From: Nitrospirillum amazonense | Lineage (GTDB): Bacteria; Pseudomonadota; Alphaproteobacteria; Azospirillales; Azospirillaceae | Length of the DNA stretch: 64,000 bases | NCBI RefSeq assembly: GCF_007828045.1 | Contig: NZ_VITN01000001.1 | Span: forward strand, 575,762 to 639,761 | Reading direction: 5' to 3' | The notes under the pieces: model-generated | Databases searched by the model: none | The model's input: the letters and a program-made list of their open reading frames with translations, nothing else | What the model was told of the DNA's origin: nothing | Part shown: positions 28,518 through 38,509 of the stretch, piece after piece | Layout: every line of letters starts with the position of its first letter | Numbering within the stretch: the stretch's first letter is position 1 | Position numbers and translations under genes: made by a program

Positions 28518-29498
28518 ATGATGAGAGTGTGCGGGAAGATGAGCATTTGGCAACCTATAGCCGATCCAAGTGCTGGGTTTATATTTAGATTAAGTGATTC
28601 TCTGAGAATTTTAGAAAATAACAATACCGGGCTTCTGGCTTCTGTTGCCAATGGAAGTTTGTTCGTTGCAAGTGACTATTCCGGCCAACATAAGGGAGCA
28701 ACGCATGAGTCTTATTCATTTTTAATAACGACTGACCAGGCTCTAGGAGGGTGGCTACCGTCATTGAGGGATTTTCGCCAACGTTGGCTGCCGGATGATC
28801 GACGGATTTCGTTTAAAAAACTAAATGAGCCTGTCCGCTGGAGGGCATTGCCGGCCTTTCTTGAAACGGTAAGCGAGTTAAGTGGAAATCTTGTCACTAT
28901 AATGATTGATCGGAATGTGGGTAGTTTTATGCACGGCGGGCCGGACGCGACGATTGCAGCTTTCCCCGATTGTTTTCCGTTGCAGGCTAATCGCGGTACG
29001 GTGGAAAAAATGCTTCGCTTGGCTAGTCTTTTGGCTCTGATTTTGTCTGGTTTTCGAAATGAGGATCAGGATTCTATTTTGATAAGTGATCATGATGAAG
29101 CTTTAGACAGTCATGATAAACGCGAGTGTTTTGCTCGTTTGGCGACATATATTACATATGGACTCACTCGATGGCAGAAACCTGCCGGTCATTATTTTAG
29201 TACTACTGAGTTACCGTTTGTGCCTGCGTGGTCAGAAGATGTTGCTGCTGTGCCGGATCTGGTGGCTGGAGCTTACTGTCACATGAGTGGACACTTGCCA
29301 GCCTTCTTGGGGCGAGAAGTTTGGCAGTTAAAGGTTGCATCTCGGGGTTACGGGAACAAGCGGGCGCATGCAATTTGCGAGTGGCTGGCTAGTAGCAGGG
29401 GGGCTTTGAGACACGTGTTGTTGCGATTAGAGCAAGACGCGATGGGGGAAGTGAGGGCTTCCGCTCAAGCATTTCGGCCTCGCCAAAATTCGCTCTAA
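28518..29498 (+). CDS. Hypothetical protein, possibly DUF3800-like (RNase H fold), in a low-GC island
   Basis: A 326-residue protein with codon use far less GC-rich than its neighbours. I do not recognise it outright. Its order of motifs resembles DUF3800 proteins, a predicted RNase H-like group: an early strand ending in acidic residues (SLFVASDYSGQ, near residue 48), then RISFKKLNEP and a strand GNLVTIMIDRN, a strand ILISDHDEALDS with acidic residues near 190, and a late helix EDVAAVPDLVAGAYCHM. These could supply the acidic metal-binding residues of that fold. The start is uncertain: ATGs at 28518, 28521 and 28539 are in frame and none has a clear ribosome-binding site. DUF3800 genes often occur in mobile or defence islands, which the composition here would fit. 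Confidence 0.6.
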   Translation: MMRVCGKMSIWQPIADPSAGFIFRLSDSLRILENNNTGLLASVANGSLFVASDYSGQHKGATHESYSFLITTDQALGGWLPSLRDFRQRWLPDDRRISFKKLNEPVRWRALPAFLETVSELSGNLVTIMIDRNVGSFMHGGPDATIAAFPDCFPLQANRGTVEKMLRLASLLALILSGFRNEDQDSILISDHDEALDSHDKRECFARLATYITYGLTRWQKPAGHYFSTTELPFVPAWSEDVAAVPDLVAGAYCHMSGHLPAFLGREVWQLKVASRGYGNKRAHAICEWLASSRGALRHVLLRLEQDAMGEVRASAQAFRPRQNSL

Positions 29499-29621
29499 TG
29501 AGAGATAATCCTATATGGGTTTTTCAGAGGGGTTTAATAAGTAAATAGTTCATAGAATACCAGGTTCATATTTAAGTTCGTGTATTGGTAAATTTCATGA
29601 AAGTTTATTTAATTTTATGAT

Positions 29622-29990
29622 CTAAATTGGGATTATGACGGCGATAAATTTCTTTCCAAAATACTCGCCTGAGATGTGCAGGGATTGGCCTATTGCTTTA
29701 AATATCATGGGTGGATATTTATAATAAACATTTGTTCTAAATTCTGACGGATATTTTCCCTGCTCGTATACCTCTCCTTCGCGCAGAAGTTCGCTTGGTA
29801 CTATATGCATAACGTCTCCATCAGATTCATGATGGCGTCGAAAATAAACCCTGCATTTTGGCGAATATCTAACCTCATCACCTATTATAATTTCAACACT
29901 CGCTTCAAATGAACTTCCTTGGTCATTGTCAATCTTTCTTTCTTTTATTAATTGCGCCATAAAATTGCGATAGGCGCGGGTGTTCTGCAT
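29622..29990 (-). CDS. Hypothetical 122-residue protein in the low-GC island
   Basis: A small soluble protein with AT-rich codon use and a strong ribosome-binding site (GGAGGA, five bases before the ATG at 29990), so it is probably real. It seems mostly beta (EASVEIIIGDEVRYSPKCRV, FRTNVYYKYP, KKFIAVIIPI) after a helical start (AYRNFMAQLIKERKI). No signal peptide or membrane helix. I recognise no family. It converges with the preceding island gene; the 123 bases between them hold nothing I can name. Confidence 0.6.
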   Translation of the reverse strand: MQNTRAYRNFMAQLIKERKIDNDQGSSFEASVEIIIGDEVRYSPKCRVYFRRHHESDGDVMHIVPSELLREGEVYEQGKYPSEFRTNVYYKYPPMIFKAIGQSLHISGEYFGKKFIAVIIPI

Positions 29991-30178
29991 AATTTCCTCC
30001 GTCTATAGTTTATAGGTGGTAATATCCTCACAAAATGCACACTACCTATTGGATATAATGCTTGATTATTTACCATTTTTTGTCAACTACCGAAATGGCC
30101 ACGCCAGCGGAATCATCGCGAGAACATATGCAGAGATATAAGCCGCCGACGCTTCAGGAGCCCTCGATTCCGAGCATG

Positions 30179-30210
30179 GAAAATGGGGCGGAACCTCACA
30201 GTCCCGCCCC
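30179..30210 (-). terminator. Intrinsic terminator of malate synthase G
   Basis: On the minus strand GGGGCGGGAC pairs with GTTCCGCCCC (one G-U pair) around a six-base loop, followed by ATTTTCC. It ends the transcript about 25 bases after the stop at 30236. Confidence 0.75.
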
Positions 30211-30235
30211 TTCAACCTCACCCCAACCCTCGCGC

Positions 30236-32458
30236 CTACGTCCCCGCCTCCCGCGCCTTCGCCTCCGCCCGGCGGCGGTGGAGCACCGGTTCGGTGTAGC
30301 CGTTGGGCTGGCGCACGCCGTCGAACACCAGGTCGCAGGCGGCCTGGAAGGCGATGCTCTGGGCGTAGTGGGGGGCCATGGGGGTGTAGGCGGGGTCGCC
30401 GGCGTTCTGCTGGTCGACCACGGCGGCCATGCGCTCCAGGGTCGCCCGCACCTGGTCCTTGGTGCAGATGCCGTGGTGCAGCCAGTTGGCGATGTGCTGG
30501 CTGCTGATGCGCAGGGTGGCGCGGTCTTCCATCAGGCCGATGTTGTTGATGTCCGGCACCTTGGAACAGCCCACGCCCTGGTCCACCCAGCGGACGACAT
30601 AGCCCAGGATGCCCTGGGCGTTGTTGTCCAGTTCCTGCTGGATTTCATCCTCCGACCAATTGGCGGCGCCATTTACGCCAAGGGGCGCCAGCGGCGGCGT
30701 CAGGATATCCTCCAGCTTGGCGCGGCGGTGGCCGGCCAGCACGGCCTGGCGGGCGGCCACGTCCACGGTGTGGTAGTGCAGGGCGTGCAGCGTGGCGGCG
30801 GTGGGGGACGGGACCCAGGCGGTGTTGGCGCCGGCCTGGGGGTGGGCGATCTTGGTGGCCAGCATGTCCGCCATCCGGTCGGGCATGGCCCACATGCCCT
30901 TGCCGATCTGCGCCCGGCCCTTCAGGCCGCAGGCGAGGCCCGTGTCGACGTTCCAGTCCTCATAGGCCTTGATCCAGGCGGTGCCCTTGATGTCGTTCTT
31001 GCGCACCATGGGGCCGGCCTCCATCGAGGTGTGGATCTCGTCGCCGGTGCGGTCCAGGAAGCCGGTGTTGATGAACACCACCCGGTGCTGGGCGGCGCGG
31101 ATGCATTCCTTGAGGTTGACGGTGGTGCGCCGCTCCTCATCCATGATGCCCATCTTCAGGGTGTTGGGCGGCAGGCCCAGCAGCTGTTCCACCGCGCCGA
31201 ACAGGCGGTTGGCGAACGCCACCTCCTCCGGCCCGTGCATCTTGGGCTTCACGATATAGACGCTGCCGGCGCGGCTGTTGCGCACGGCCGGGGTGTCGCC
31301 CACGCCGTCGCGCCGCAGGTCGTGCAGGGCGATGGTGCCGGTCATGACGGCGTCCAGGATGCCCTCGGGGATGTTGCTCCCGTCGGCCAGCAGCACGGCG
31401 TCCGAGGTCATCAGGTGGCCGACGTTGCGCACCAGCATCAGGCTGCGGCCCGGCAGGGTCAGGGTCTTGCCGCCCGGGGCGGTGTAGACGCGGTCCGGGT
31501 TCAGGTGGCGGTCCACCGTCTGGCCGCCCTTCTCGAACTGGGCCACCAGGGTGCCATTCATCAGGCCCAGCCAGTTGCGGTAGGCCAGCACCTTGTCGGC
31601 GGCGTCCACCGCCGCCACCGAATCCTCGCAATCCATGATGGCGGTGATGGCGGATTCCAGGACGATGTCGGCCACGTGGGCCTTGTCCTCGCGCCCGATG
31701 CGGTGGGTGGCGTCGATATGGATCTCGGCATACAGGCCGTGGCGGCACAGCAGGATCACCGTGGGGGCGGCGGCGTCGCCCTGCCAGCCGCCCAGGCGGC
31801 TGGGGTCGGCCAGGCCGGTGGTCCGTTCGCCCTGGGCCCCACCCTCCAGCGCCACCGCCAGGGCGCCGTCCACGATGGCATAGCCGGTGGCGTCGCGGTG
31901 CGAGCCGTCGGCCAGGGGGAAGGACTGGTCCAGGAAGGTGCGGCCGAAGGCGATGACCTTGGCGCCGCGGATGGGGTTGTAGCCGCGGCCCCGCTCCGCC
32001 CCGTCATCCTCGGGCAGGGCGTCGGTGCCGTAGAGGGCGTCGTACAGGCTGCCCCAGCGGGCGTTGGCGGCGTTCAGGGCATAGCGGGCGTTCATCACCG
32101 GCACCACCAGCTGCGGGCCGGCGATGGTGGCGATCTCCGCATCCACGTTGGCGGTGCTGACGCTGAAGTCCGGCCCCTCGGGCTGGATGTAGCCGATGGC
32201 GGAGAGGAAGGCGCGGTAGGCCGCACCATCGAAGGGCCGGCCCTTCTGGCCGCGGTGCCAGTCGTCGATCTGCTGTTGGATGGCGTCGCGCTTGGCCAGC
32301 AGGTCGCGGTTCAGCGGCGTCAGTTCATGCGCCAGCACATCCACGCCCTGCCAGAAGGCCTCCACCGACAATCCGGTGCCGGGCAGGACCTCGTTCTCGA
32401 CAAAGTCGAACAGTTCCTGCGCCACCTGAAGATGCCCGGCCGTAACCCGTGCCGTCAT
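30236..32458 (-). CDS. glcB: Malate synthase G
   Basis: A 740-residue cytosolic enzyme that condenses glyoxylate with acetyl-CoA to give malate. The length and motifs match the monomeric G isoform: [39 protein letters not shown], the active-site region [50 protein letters not shown] and the late catalytic segment [19 protein letters not shown]. The ATG at 32458 follows GGGGAGAGGACC. It lies 148 bases after the D-lactate dehydrogenase gene on the same strand, so it may be the last gene of the lactate operon or have its own promoter. It lets the cell use glyoxylate formed from glycolate or from the glyoxylate shunt. Confidence 0.96.
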   Translation of the reverse strand: MTARVTAGHLQVAQELFDFVENEVLPGTGLSVEAFWQGVDVLAHELTPLNRDLLAKRDAIQQQIDDWHRGQKGRPFDGAAYRAFLSAIGYIQPEGPDFSVSTANVDAEIATIAGPQLVVPVMNARYALNAANARWGSLYDALYGTDALPEDDGAERGRGYNPIRGAKVIAFGRTFLDQSFPLADGSHRDATGYAIVDGALAVALEGGAQGERTTGLADPSRLGGWQGDAAAPTVILLCRHGLYAEIHIDATHRIGREDKAHVADIVLESAITAIMDCEDSVAAVDAADKVLAYRNWLGLMNGTLVAQFEKGGQTVDRHLNPDRVYTAPGGKTLTLPGRSLMLVRNVGHLMTSDAVLLADGSNIPEGILDAVMTGTIALHDLRRDGVGDTPAVRNSRAGSVYIVKPKMHGPEEVAFANRLFGAVEQLLGLPPNTLKMGIMDEERRTTVNLKECIRAAQHRVVFINTGFLDRTGDEIHTSMEAGPMVRKNDIKGTAWIKAYEDWNVDTGLACGLKGRAQIGKGMWAMPDRMADMLATKIAHPQAGANTAWVPSPTAATLHALHYHTVDVAARQAVLAGHRRAKLEDILTPPLAPLGVNGAANWSEDEIQQELDNNAQGILGYVVRWVDQGVGCSKVPDINNIGLMEDRATLRISSQHIANWLHHGICTKDQVRATLERMAAVVDQQNAGDPAYTPMAPHYAQSIAFQAACDLVFDGVRQPNGYTEPVLHRRRAEAKAREAGT

Positions 32459-32606
32459 GGTCCTCTCCCCTGATTTCTATCGCTCATGCGTGGCCTTGGG
32501 CAGGCCATCGCGGATTTATGACGCACTGTTTTTCGACGCCCGATATGGGTAGGCGGCGGCGGGGTCGCCGTCAACGGTGCGGAAGGCTCCCTGGGACATA
32601 GGTCCG

Positions 32607-35459
32607 TCAGCGCGTGGCCCTGTCGACCAGATAGACCAGATGGCGATAGGGCACGCCGGCATGGTCGGCCAGGCCGATCTCACAGGTGCGGTTGCTGGAA
32701 TACCCCGCCTCGCACCCCGCCGGCACCTGGGGCGCCAGGAAGCGCAGGGCGTGGTCGTTCAGCTCCGGCTCGACGAAGCCCTTGTCACCGGCGAAGCCGC
32801 AGCAGCCCACCCGCTCTGGCACCACCACGGTGGTGGCGCAGGCCCGGGCCACCGTGGCCGCCTGCGGGTCGATGCCCATCTTGCGGGCGGCACAGTTCAG
32901 GTGCAGCAGCACCGGCGCCGCCTGGGGCGTGGGCGTCAGGCGGGGCAGGGCGTCCTGCGCCAGGAACTCCACCAGATCCTTCACCGGCAGGCGGCCGGCC
33001 AGCCAGGTCTTCAGGCGCTGGGTGCAGGCGCTGGCGTCCATGACGATGGGGATGCGGCCATTGTCGCTGGCGGCCTTCAGCGCCGCCTCCATCTCCGCCG
33101 ACTTGGCGTCCGCCGCCGCCGCCATGCCCTCGGACTCGAAGGCCAGACCGCAGCACAGGTTGGGCAGGTTGTCGGGCACGATGGCGCGGAAGCCCGCGCG
33201 CGCCAGCACGCGCAGGGTGACGGCGGGCAGGGGATCGGCCTCCCCATCCTCCACCGCCGGGCCGAAGGTGCGGCCGGCGCAGGCGGCCAGGTACACCACG
33301 GGCTCCCCGGTGGCGCTGACCGGGGGCAGGTCCTTCAGCCAGGCCATGCTGGCCCCCTCCGGCAGGTTGGGGCCGGCGTGGGGCAGGCGGTCACCCGACA
33401 GCGTGCGGGCGTAGGCGGCCAGGCTGGCCACCTTCCTCGGGCCGATGGCCTGGGCGGCGAAGGCTGCCAGGCTCAGGGCGCCGCGCGTGGCGGCCAGCAC
33501 GGTGCCGTAGTGGCGGGCCATCAGGGCGGCCACGGTGCGCGCCCTCGGCCCGTGGCGCCGGCCGCGCAGGGCCTTGGTCAGCTGTCCGGTCTCGATGCCC
33601 ACGGGGCAGGCGGTGGCGCACAGGCCGCAGGCCGCACAGGTGTCGATGGCGTGGTAATCGTAGAGCTCCCGCAGCTCCGTCGCCGGGTCCCGTCCTGCAT
33701 CCCCTAGGGCGGTCAGGCGCGCGATCTCCCGCAGGCCGGTGATGCGCTGGCGGGGGCTGAGCGTCATGCCGTGCGAGGGGCACATCTTCTCGCAGAAGCC
33801 GCACTCCATGCAGGTGTCGACCAGGGTGTGCGCCGGGGGGAGGGGTTTCAGGTTCTCCAGGTGCAGGCGCGGGTTGGTGTTCAGCAGCACGCCGGGGTTC
33901 AGCAGGTTGGCCGGGTCCAGCAGGCGTTTGATCTCCCACATCAGCGCCGTGGCCGCCTTGCCCCATTCCAGCTCGACGAAGGGGGCCATGTTGCGGCCGG
34001 TGCCGTGCTCCGCCTTCAGCGAGCCATCGTACTTTTCCACCACGATGTGGACCATCTCGTCCATGAAGCGGGCGTGGCGCTCGATCTCCGCCTCGGTGCT
34101 GAAATCCTGGGCGAAGACGAAGTGCAGGTTGCCGGCCAGGGCGTGGCCCATGAGGATGGCGTCGGGATAGCCGTGCTTGTCGAACAGCGCCCGCATGTCG
34201 TGGCAGGCGTCGGCCAGGTCCTCGATGCGGAAGGCCACGTCCTCGATGATGACGCTGGTGCCGGTCTGGCGCATGGCGCCGATGGTGGGGATCAGCCCTT
34301 TGCGGATCTTCCACAGCTTGGTGTACTCGGCCGCGTCGGTGGTGAAGGCCGGGGGCCGCAGCAGGGTGACCCCGGCCAGCAGCCCCTCGATGGCGGCGAT
34401 GTTCTGGCGCAAGGCCTCCGGGCTGACGGCGCGGGTCTCCACCAGCAGGGAGGCCACGTCCTCCCCCATGCTGTCGATCTCGGGCGGCAATCCGGGCTGG
34501 CCCTTGGCGCTGCGCAGGCTGGCGCGGTCCATCAGCTCCACCGCCGCCACCGGCCCGCCGTTCAGCAGGCAGGCGGCGCGCCCGGCCTCCACGATGTCGG
34601 GGAACAGCAGCAGGGCGCTGGCCTTGTCCGCCAGTTCCGGCACGGTGCGGTAGGTTACCTCCGCGATGAAGCCCAGCGTGCCTTCCGACCCGATCAGCAG
34701 ATGGGCCAGGATGTCCACCGGGTCTTGATAGTCGACCAGGGCGTTCAGGCTGTAGCCGGTGGTGTTCTTGATGGCGAACTTGCGCCGGATGCGGTTGGCC
34801 AGCGCCTCATCGTCCCGCACCCGCCGGCCCATGGCGTCCAACTGGGCCAGCAGGTCGGCATGGCTGACGCGGAAGGCGGCCACGCTGGCGGCGTCGCCGG
34901 TATCGACCAGGGTGCCGTCCGCCAGCATGAAGCGCAGCGACAGCATGGTCTTGTAGGTGTTCTCGTGCGTGCCGCAGCACATGCCCGACGAGTTGTTGGC
35001 GGCGATGCCGCCGATCTTGCAGCTCTCGATAGAGGCCGGGTCCGGCCCGATCTTGCGGCCATAGGGCGCCAGGCGGCGGTTGACCTCCGCCCCGATGATG
35101 CCGGGCTGCACCTTGATGACGCTGCCGTCGTCATTGATGACGGAGCGGTGCCAGCCGTCGCCCAGCACCATCAGCAGGCTGTCGGTGATGGCCTGGCCGG
35201 AGAGGGAGGTGCCGGCGGCGCGGAAGGTAACGGGCGTGTTGTGCCGGCGGCAGGCGGCCAGCACCTGGCTCACCTCCGCCTCGCCGTCCACCCGCACCAC
35301 CAGCTTGGGGGTTAGGCGGTAGAAGCTGGCGTCCGTGCCATAGGCCAGGCGGCGCAGCGGGTCGGTGATCAGGCGATCCGCCGGCACCACGCCGGCCAGC
35401 TCGGCGCGCAGGGCGTCGTAATCGCGGATGGGCGCGGCGTTCAGCGTGGTGTCCAGCAT
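32607..35459 (-). CDS. FAD- and iron-sulfur-containing D-lactate dehydrogenase (Dld-II type)
   Basis: A 950-residue respiratory enzyme. An N-terminal PCMH-type FAD domain (TFRAAGTSLSGQAITD near 79-93; KIGGIAANNSSGMCCG, 148-163) is followed by a FAD-oxidase C-terminal domain, two 4Fe-4S motifs (Cys550/553/556/560 and Cys608/611/614/618) and a C-terminal CCG domain (NLCCGLAFESEG, VGCCGFAGDKG). This layout is that of the Shewanella-type Dld-II that oxidises D-lactate to pyruvate and passes electrons to quinone. Its place six bases after lutC supports a lactate substrate; related 2-hydroxy acids such as glycolate remain possible given malate synthase G next to it. Confidence 0.9.
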   Translation of the reverse strand: MLDTTLNAAPIRDYDALRAELAGVVPADRLITDPLRRLAYGTDASFYRLTPKLVVRVDGEAEVSQVLAACRRHNTPVTFRAAGTSLSGQAITDSLLMVLGDGWHRSVINDDGSVIKVQPGIIGAEVNRRLAPYGRKIGPDPASIESCKIGGIAANNSSGMCCGTHENTYKTMLSLRFMLADGTLVDTGDAASVAAFRVSHADLLAQLDAMGRRVRDDEALANRIRRKFAIKNTTGYSLNALVDYQDPVDILAHLLIGSEGTLGFIAEVTYRTVPELADKASALLLFPDIVEAGRAACLLNGGPVAAVELMDRASLRSAKGQPGLPPEIDSMGEDVASLLVETRAVSPEALRQNIAAIEGLLAGVTLLRPPAFTTDAAEYTKLWKIRKGLIPTIGAMRQTGTSVIIEDVAFRIEDLADACHDMRALFDKHGYPDAILMGHALAGNLHFVFAQDFSTEAEIERHARFMDEMVHIVVEKYDGSLKAEHGTGRNMAPFVELEWGKAATALMWEIKRLLDPANLLNPGVLLNTNPRLHLENLKPLPPAHTLVDTCMECGFCEKMCPSHGMTLSPRQRITGLREIARLTALGDAGRDPATELRELYDYHAIDTCAACGLCATACPVGIETGQLTKALRGRRHGPRARTVAALMARHYGTVLAATRGALSLAAFAAQAIGPRKVASLAAYARTLSGDRLPHAGPNLPEGASMAWLKDLPPVSATGEPVVYLAACAGRTFGPAVEDGEADPLPAVTLRVLARAGFRAIVPDNLPNLCCGLAFESEGMAAAADAKSAEMEAALKAASDNGRIPIVMDASACTQRLKTWLAGRLPVKDLVEFLAQDALPRLTPTPQAAPVLLHLNCAARKMGIDPQAATVARACATTVVVPERVGCCGFAGDKGFVEPELNDHALRFLAPQVPAGCEAGYSSNRTCEIGLADHAGVPYRHLVYLVDRATR

Positions 35460-35465
35460 GGCCGC

Positions 35466-36116
35466 TCACTCCCCCTTCTTGATCAGCAGGATGATCAGTT
35501 CCTTGGGCCCATGGACGCCATAGGCCAGCGTCTGCTCGATATCGGATGTCTTGGACGGGCCGGAAATCAACAGGGCATTGGTGGGCATGCCCGCCGCCCA
35601 GCCCTGGTCCCGCACCACCGCCGCCAGCGTGTCGTGCAGCGCGTCCTCCTCCAGCACGGCGATGTGCAGGGGTGGCAGCAGCGACAACAGGCGCGGCTCC
35701 TCCGCCGTGGGCCACAGGATCAGGGTGCCCGTCTCGGCGATGGCGCCGCGCGTGCCGGTCAGGCCGGCGTCCACCTGGTGCACCAGCGTGTCCTTGAGGT
35801 CCTCCACCGCGCGGTCATAGGGCACCAGGGTGGGCAGCGCCACGCCCTGGGCCGCCGCGCGCAGCAGGGTATCGCCGCGCGGCGTGCCGGGGGCGACCAT
35901 CAGGCGGCCCACACCCCGGTTGTTCAGCAGGGTGGCCAGCCGTTCCGGCCAGGTCTCGGCCGTCACGTCGTGGATCTCGGCGTGGTTGGCTTCCGCCATC
36001 TGGCGGAAGCGGGCCAGCTTGTCGGCGTAGGTGGGGGGCGTCCAGGGCGGCAGGTCGGGGCCGGGCCGGGCGGGGGCGGCCTTCAGCCGGCCCAGAATGT
36101 TGGCGCGCGCGCTCAT
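35466..36116 (-). CDS. lutC: Lactate utilization protein LutC (LldG), LUD domain
   Basis: A 216-residue member of the LUD family. The core is visible: ERLATLLNNRGVGRLMVAPG, VGLTGTRGAIAETGTLILWP, RLLSLLPPLHIAVLEEDAL, and the closing TNALLISGPSKTSDIEQTL. Together with LutA and LutB it forms the iron-sulfur L-lactate dehydrogenase complex (LutABC, also LldEFG). Its start overlaps the lutB stop as ATGA, and dld follows after six bases. Confidence 0.93.
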   Translation of the reverse strand: MSARANILGRLKAAPARPGPDLPPWTPPTYADKLARFRQMAEANHAEIHDVTAETWPERLATLLNNRGVGRLMVAPGTPRGDTLLRAAAQGVALPTLVPYDRAVEDLKDTLVHQVDAGLTGTRGAIAETGTLILWPTAEEPRLLSLLPPLHIAVLEEDALHDTLAAVVRDQGWAAGMPTNALLISGPSKTSDIEQTLAYGVHGPKELIILLIKKGE

Positions 36117-37636
36117 TTCGGCACCTCGTCCAATTCCAAGCGATTGGGGTAACCGCGCTCGCGCGCCAGATCATGCAGGGTGCGGGGCTTGAAGCGGGGC
36201 TTGGTCCGCGCCGTGGTCCAGTCGCGCATCAGCGGGGCGCCGGCCGGCACCCAGTTGCCGCCCCAGGCCAGGGCGCGGGTGACCATGCGGTACAGCAGCG
36301 GCCGGGTGTAGACCAGGCGCCAGCCGGCCCAGACCAGGGCCTCATTCCACGACCGCTCCGCTCCGCCGTCCTTGACCACGGGAAGGTGGGTGGCCGGCGT
36401 CTCGGTCGGCCGCACCGCCTCGCGGCGCAGGCGCACCAGCAGGTCGGGGATGGGGATCTTGACCGGGCAGACCTCGGCGCAGGCGTTGCACAGGGTGGAG
36501 GCGTGCGGCTGGTCGCCGGCGGCGTCCAGGCCCTGCAACTGCGGCGTCAGGATCTTGCCGATGGGGCCAGGGTAGATGGCGTTGTAGGTATGGCCGCCCA
36601 CGCGGGTGTAGACGGGGCAGTGGTTCATGCAGGCGGCGCAGCGGATGCAGCGCAGCGTGTCCGCCAGCTCCACATCCTGGTAGACGCGGCTGCGCCCCGC
36701 ATCCAGCAGCACCAGGTGCACGGCGGTGGGCCCGTCCTTCTCCCCCGCCTTGCCCATTTCCCCTTTCTTCCGGGGGCCGCTGATCATGTTGACATAGGTG
36801 GTGATGGGCTGCCCGGTGGCGGAGCGGGGCAGCAGGGCCAGCAGGGGCGGGATGTCGTCCAGGAGCTCCACCACCTTCTCGATGCCGGTCACGGCGATGT
36901 GCAGGGGTGGCATGGTGGTGGACAGGCGGCCGTTGCCCTCGTTCTCGATCAGCACCAGGGTGCCCGTCTCCGCCACCGCGAAATTGACGCCGGAGATGCC
37001 GGCGTCGGCCTGGGCGAAGCGCTCGCGCAGGACGCGGCGGGCGGCGGCCGTCAGCTCATCCACGTCGCCGGTGCGTTCCAGGCCCGGGATCTTCTCCGCG
37101 AACAGGTCCGAAATCTCATCCTTGTTCTTGTGGATGCAGGGCATGACGATGTGGGACGGCGTCTCCCCCGCCAGCTGGATGATGTATTCGCCCAGGTCGG
37201 ATTCCACCGCCTCGATGCCGTGCCGCTCCAGGTGGGCGTTCAGGTGCATCTCCTCCGACACCATGGACTTGCCCTTGATGACGGTGCGGGCGCCGGCCCG
37301 TTGCAGGATGCCCAGGACGATGGCGTTGGCCTCCTCCGTCGTTTCCGCCCAGTGCACTTGGACGCCGTTGGTGGTCAGCCTGGCCTCCAGCCGCTCCAGC
37401 AGGTCCGGCAGCTTGGCCAGGGCGCGGGCCTTCACGGCGGCCCCCCGCTCCCGCAGTTCCGCCCAATAGGCGGGGTCGGGGAACTGGGCGGCGCGCTTGG
37501 CCATCAGGCCGTCCATGGCCCGGCGGAAGTTGCGACGCAGCTGCGGGTTGTTCAGCGCGTCGGGCGCGCGCTCGGCGAACCGGGGCGCATGCTCGGGGGG
37601 ATGTCCGCCATCAGCGCCCCCCTTCTCACTGAGCAT
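36113..37636 (-). CDS. lutB: Lactate utilization iron-sulfur protein LutB (LldF)
   Basis: A 507-residue LUD-domain protein with two ferredoxin-type clusters. The LUD part contains GKSMVSEEMHLNAHLERHGI, VVESDLGEYIIQL-type segments, GVNFAVAETGTLVLIENEGN and TYVNMISGPRKKGE. The cluster motifs CIRCAACMNHCPVYTRVGG and LCNACAEVCPVKIP follow near residues 335 and 390. This is the electron-transfer core of the LutABC L-lactate dehydrogenase. It overlaps lutA by 11 bases and lutC by four, so the three are translationally coupled. Confidence 0.94.
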   Translation of the reverse strand: MLSEKGGADGGHPPEHAPRFAERAPDALNNPQLRRNFRRAMDGLMAKRAAQFPDPAYWAELRERGAAVKARALAKLPDLLERLEARLTTNGVQVHWAETTEEANAIVLGILQRAGARTVIKGKSMVSEEMHLNAHLERHGIEAVESDLGEYIIQLAGETPSHIVMPCIHKNKDEISDLFAEKIPGLERTGDVDELTAAARRVLRERFAQADAGISGVNFAVAETGTLVLIENEGNGRLSTTMPPLHIAVTGIEKVVELLDDIPPLLALLPRSATGQPITTYVNMISGPRKKGEMGKAGEKDGPTAVHLVLLDAGRSRVYQDVELADTLRCIRCAACMNHCPVYTRVGGHTYNAIYPGPIGKILTPQLQGLDAAGDQPHASTLCNACAEVCPVKIPIPDLLVRLRREAVRPTETPATHLPVVKDGGAERSWNEALVWAGWRLVYTRPLLYRMVTRALAWGGNWVPAGAPLMRDWTTARTKPRFKPRTLHDLARERGYPNRLELDEVPK

Positions 37637-38390
37637 GACAGCGCTCCATCAGGAATTCGGCGATATGGCGGCAGCGGGTGCCGTCACCCACCTTCTCGGC
37701 ATGCCCGCCGATGTTCATCAGGCAGCCGCAGTCGCCGGACAGCAGGGTGCCGGCGCCGGTCTCCCGCACGCTGGCCAGCTTGTCCGACACCATGGCGGTG
37801 GACACGGCCGTCTGGCGCACGGCGAAGGTGCCGCCGAAGCCGCAGCACTCCCGTTCCCGTTTGTTTTCCACCAGGGTGACGTTGGCCAGTTGGCGCAGCA
37901 GGGCCTTGGGCTGGTCCACCACGCCCATCTCGCGCATCGAATGGCAGGAGGGGTGCCAGGTGACGGTCACCGGCTCCCCCTTGTCCTCCAGTTTGACGCC
38001 CAGCACGTTGACCAGGAAGGCGGTCAGTTCATGGATGCGGGCGGCGAAAGCGATGGCGCGCGGCTGGTCGGGGTCGCCTTCGAACAGGTGGGGGTAGTGG
38101 GTCTTCATCATGCCGGCGCAGGAACCCGAGGGCACCACGATGGGGACGTCGCCGGGGAAGGCGTCCAGCTGCGCCCGCGCCACCTCCCGCGCCTCTTCAA
38201 AGTAACCGGAGTTGCGCGCCGGCTGGCCGCAGCAGCTCTGCCCCTCCGGGAACACCACGCGCACGCCGGCGTGGCGCAGCAGGTCCATGCCGGCCAGCCC
38301 GGCCTCGGGGTACAGCATGTCCACCAGGCAGGTGCCGAAGAAATAGACCGTGTCCGGCCGGGCCGCCGGGGCGGCGGCGGCGGTATGCAT
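37626..38390 (-). CDS. lutA: Lactate utilization protein LutA (LldE), CCG domain
   Basis: A 254-residue protein with two cysteine-rich CCG motifs (SCCGQPARNSGYFEEA, ECCGFGGTFAV) plus PSGSCAGMMKTHYP and WHPSCHSMREMG, as in LutA, which together with LutB and LutC oxidises L-lactate to pyruvate. I place the start at the ATG at 38390 (MHTAAAAPAARPD); its ribosome-binding site is weak, and an in-frame TTG at 38414 with GGAGGG upstream is an alternative. It is the first gene of the lactate operon and diverges from lldP across a 554-base control region. Confidence 0.93.
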   Translation of the reverse strand: MHTAAAAPAARPDTVYFFGTCLVDMLYPEAGLAGMDLLRHAGVRVVFPEGQSCCGQPARNSGYFEEAREVARAQLDAFPGDVPIVVPSGSCAGMMKTHYPHLFEGDPDQPRAIAFAARIHELTAFLVNVLGVKLEDKGEPVTVTWHPSCHSMREMGVVDQPKALLRQLANVTLVENKRERECCGFGGTFAVRQTAVSTAMVSDKLASVRETGAGTLLSGDCGCLMNIGGHAEKVGDGTRCRHIAEFLMERCHAQ

Positions 38391-38509
38391 TGCGGCCAGG
38401 TTCGTGGTGGTCAAAAGCCCGTCCCTCCCAGGATGCTGCCCCTGGACGCGGCGTTCCCGCCTGTGCGCTGGGGAAATTGTCGGCGGCATATTTTACCAAC
38501 GGGCAATTT

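Noticed and set aside
30062..32473. A plus-strand frame of about 800 codons across malate synthase G
   Set aside because: Antisense to a full-length, well-conserved enzyme and without recognisable motifs.
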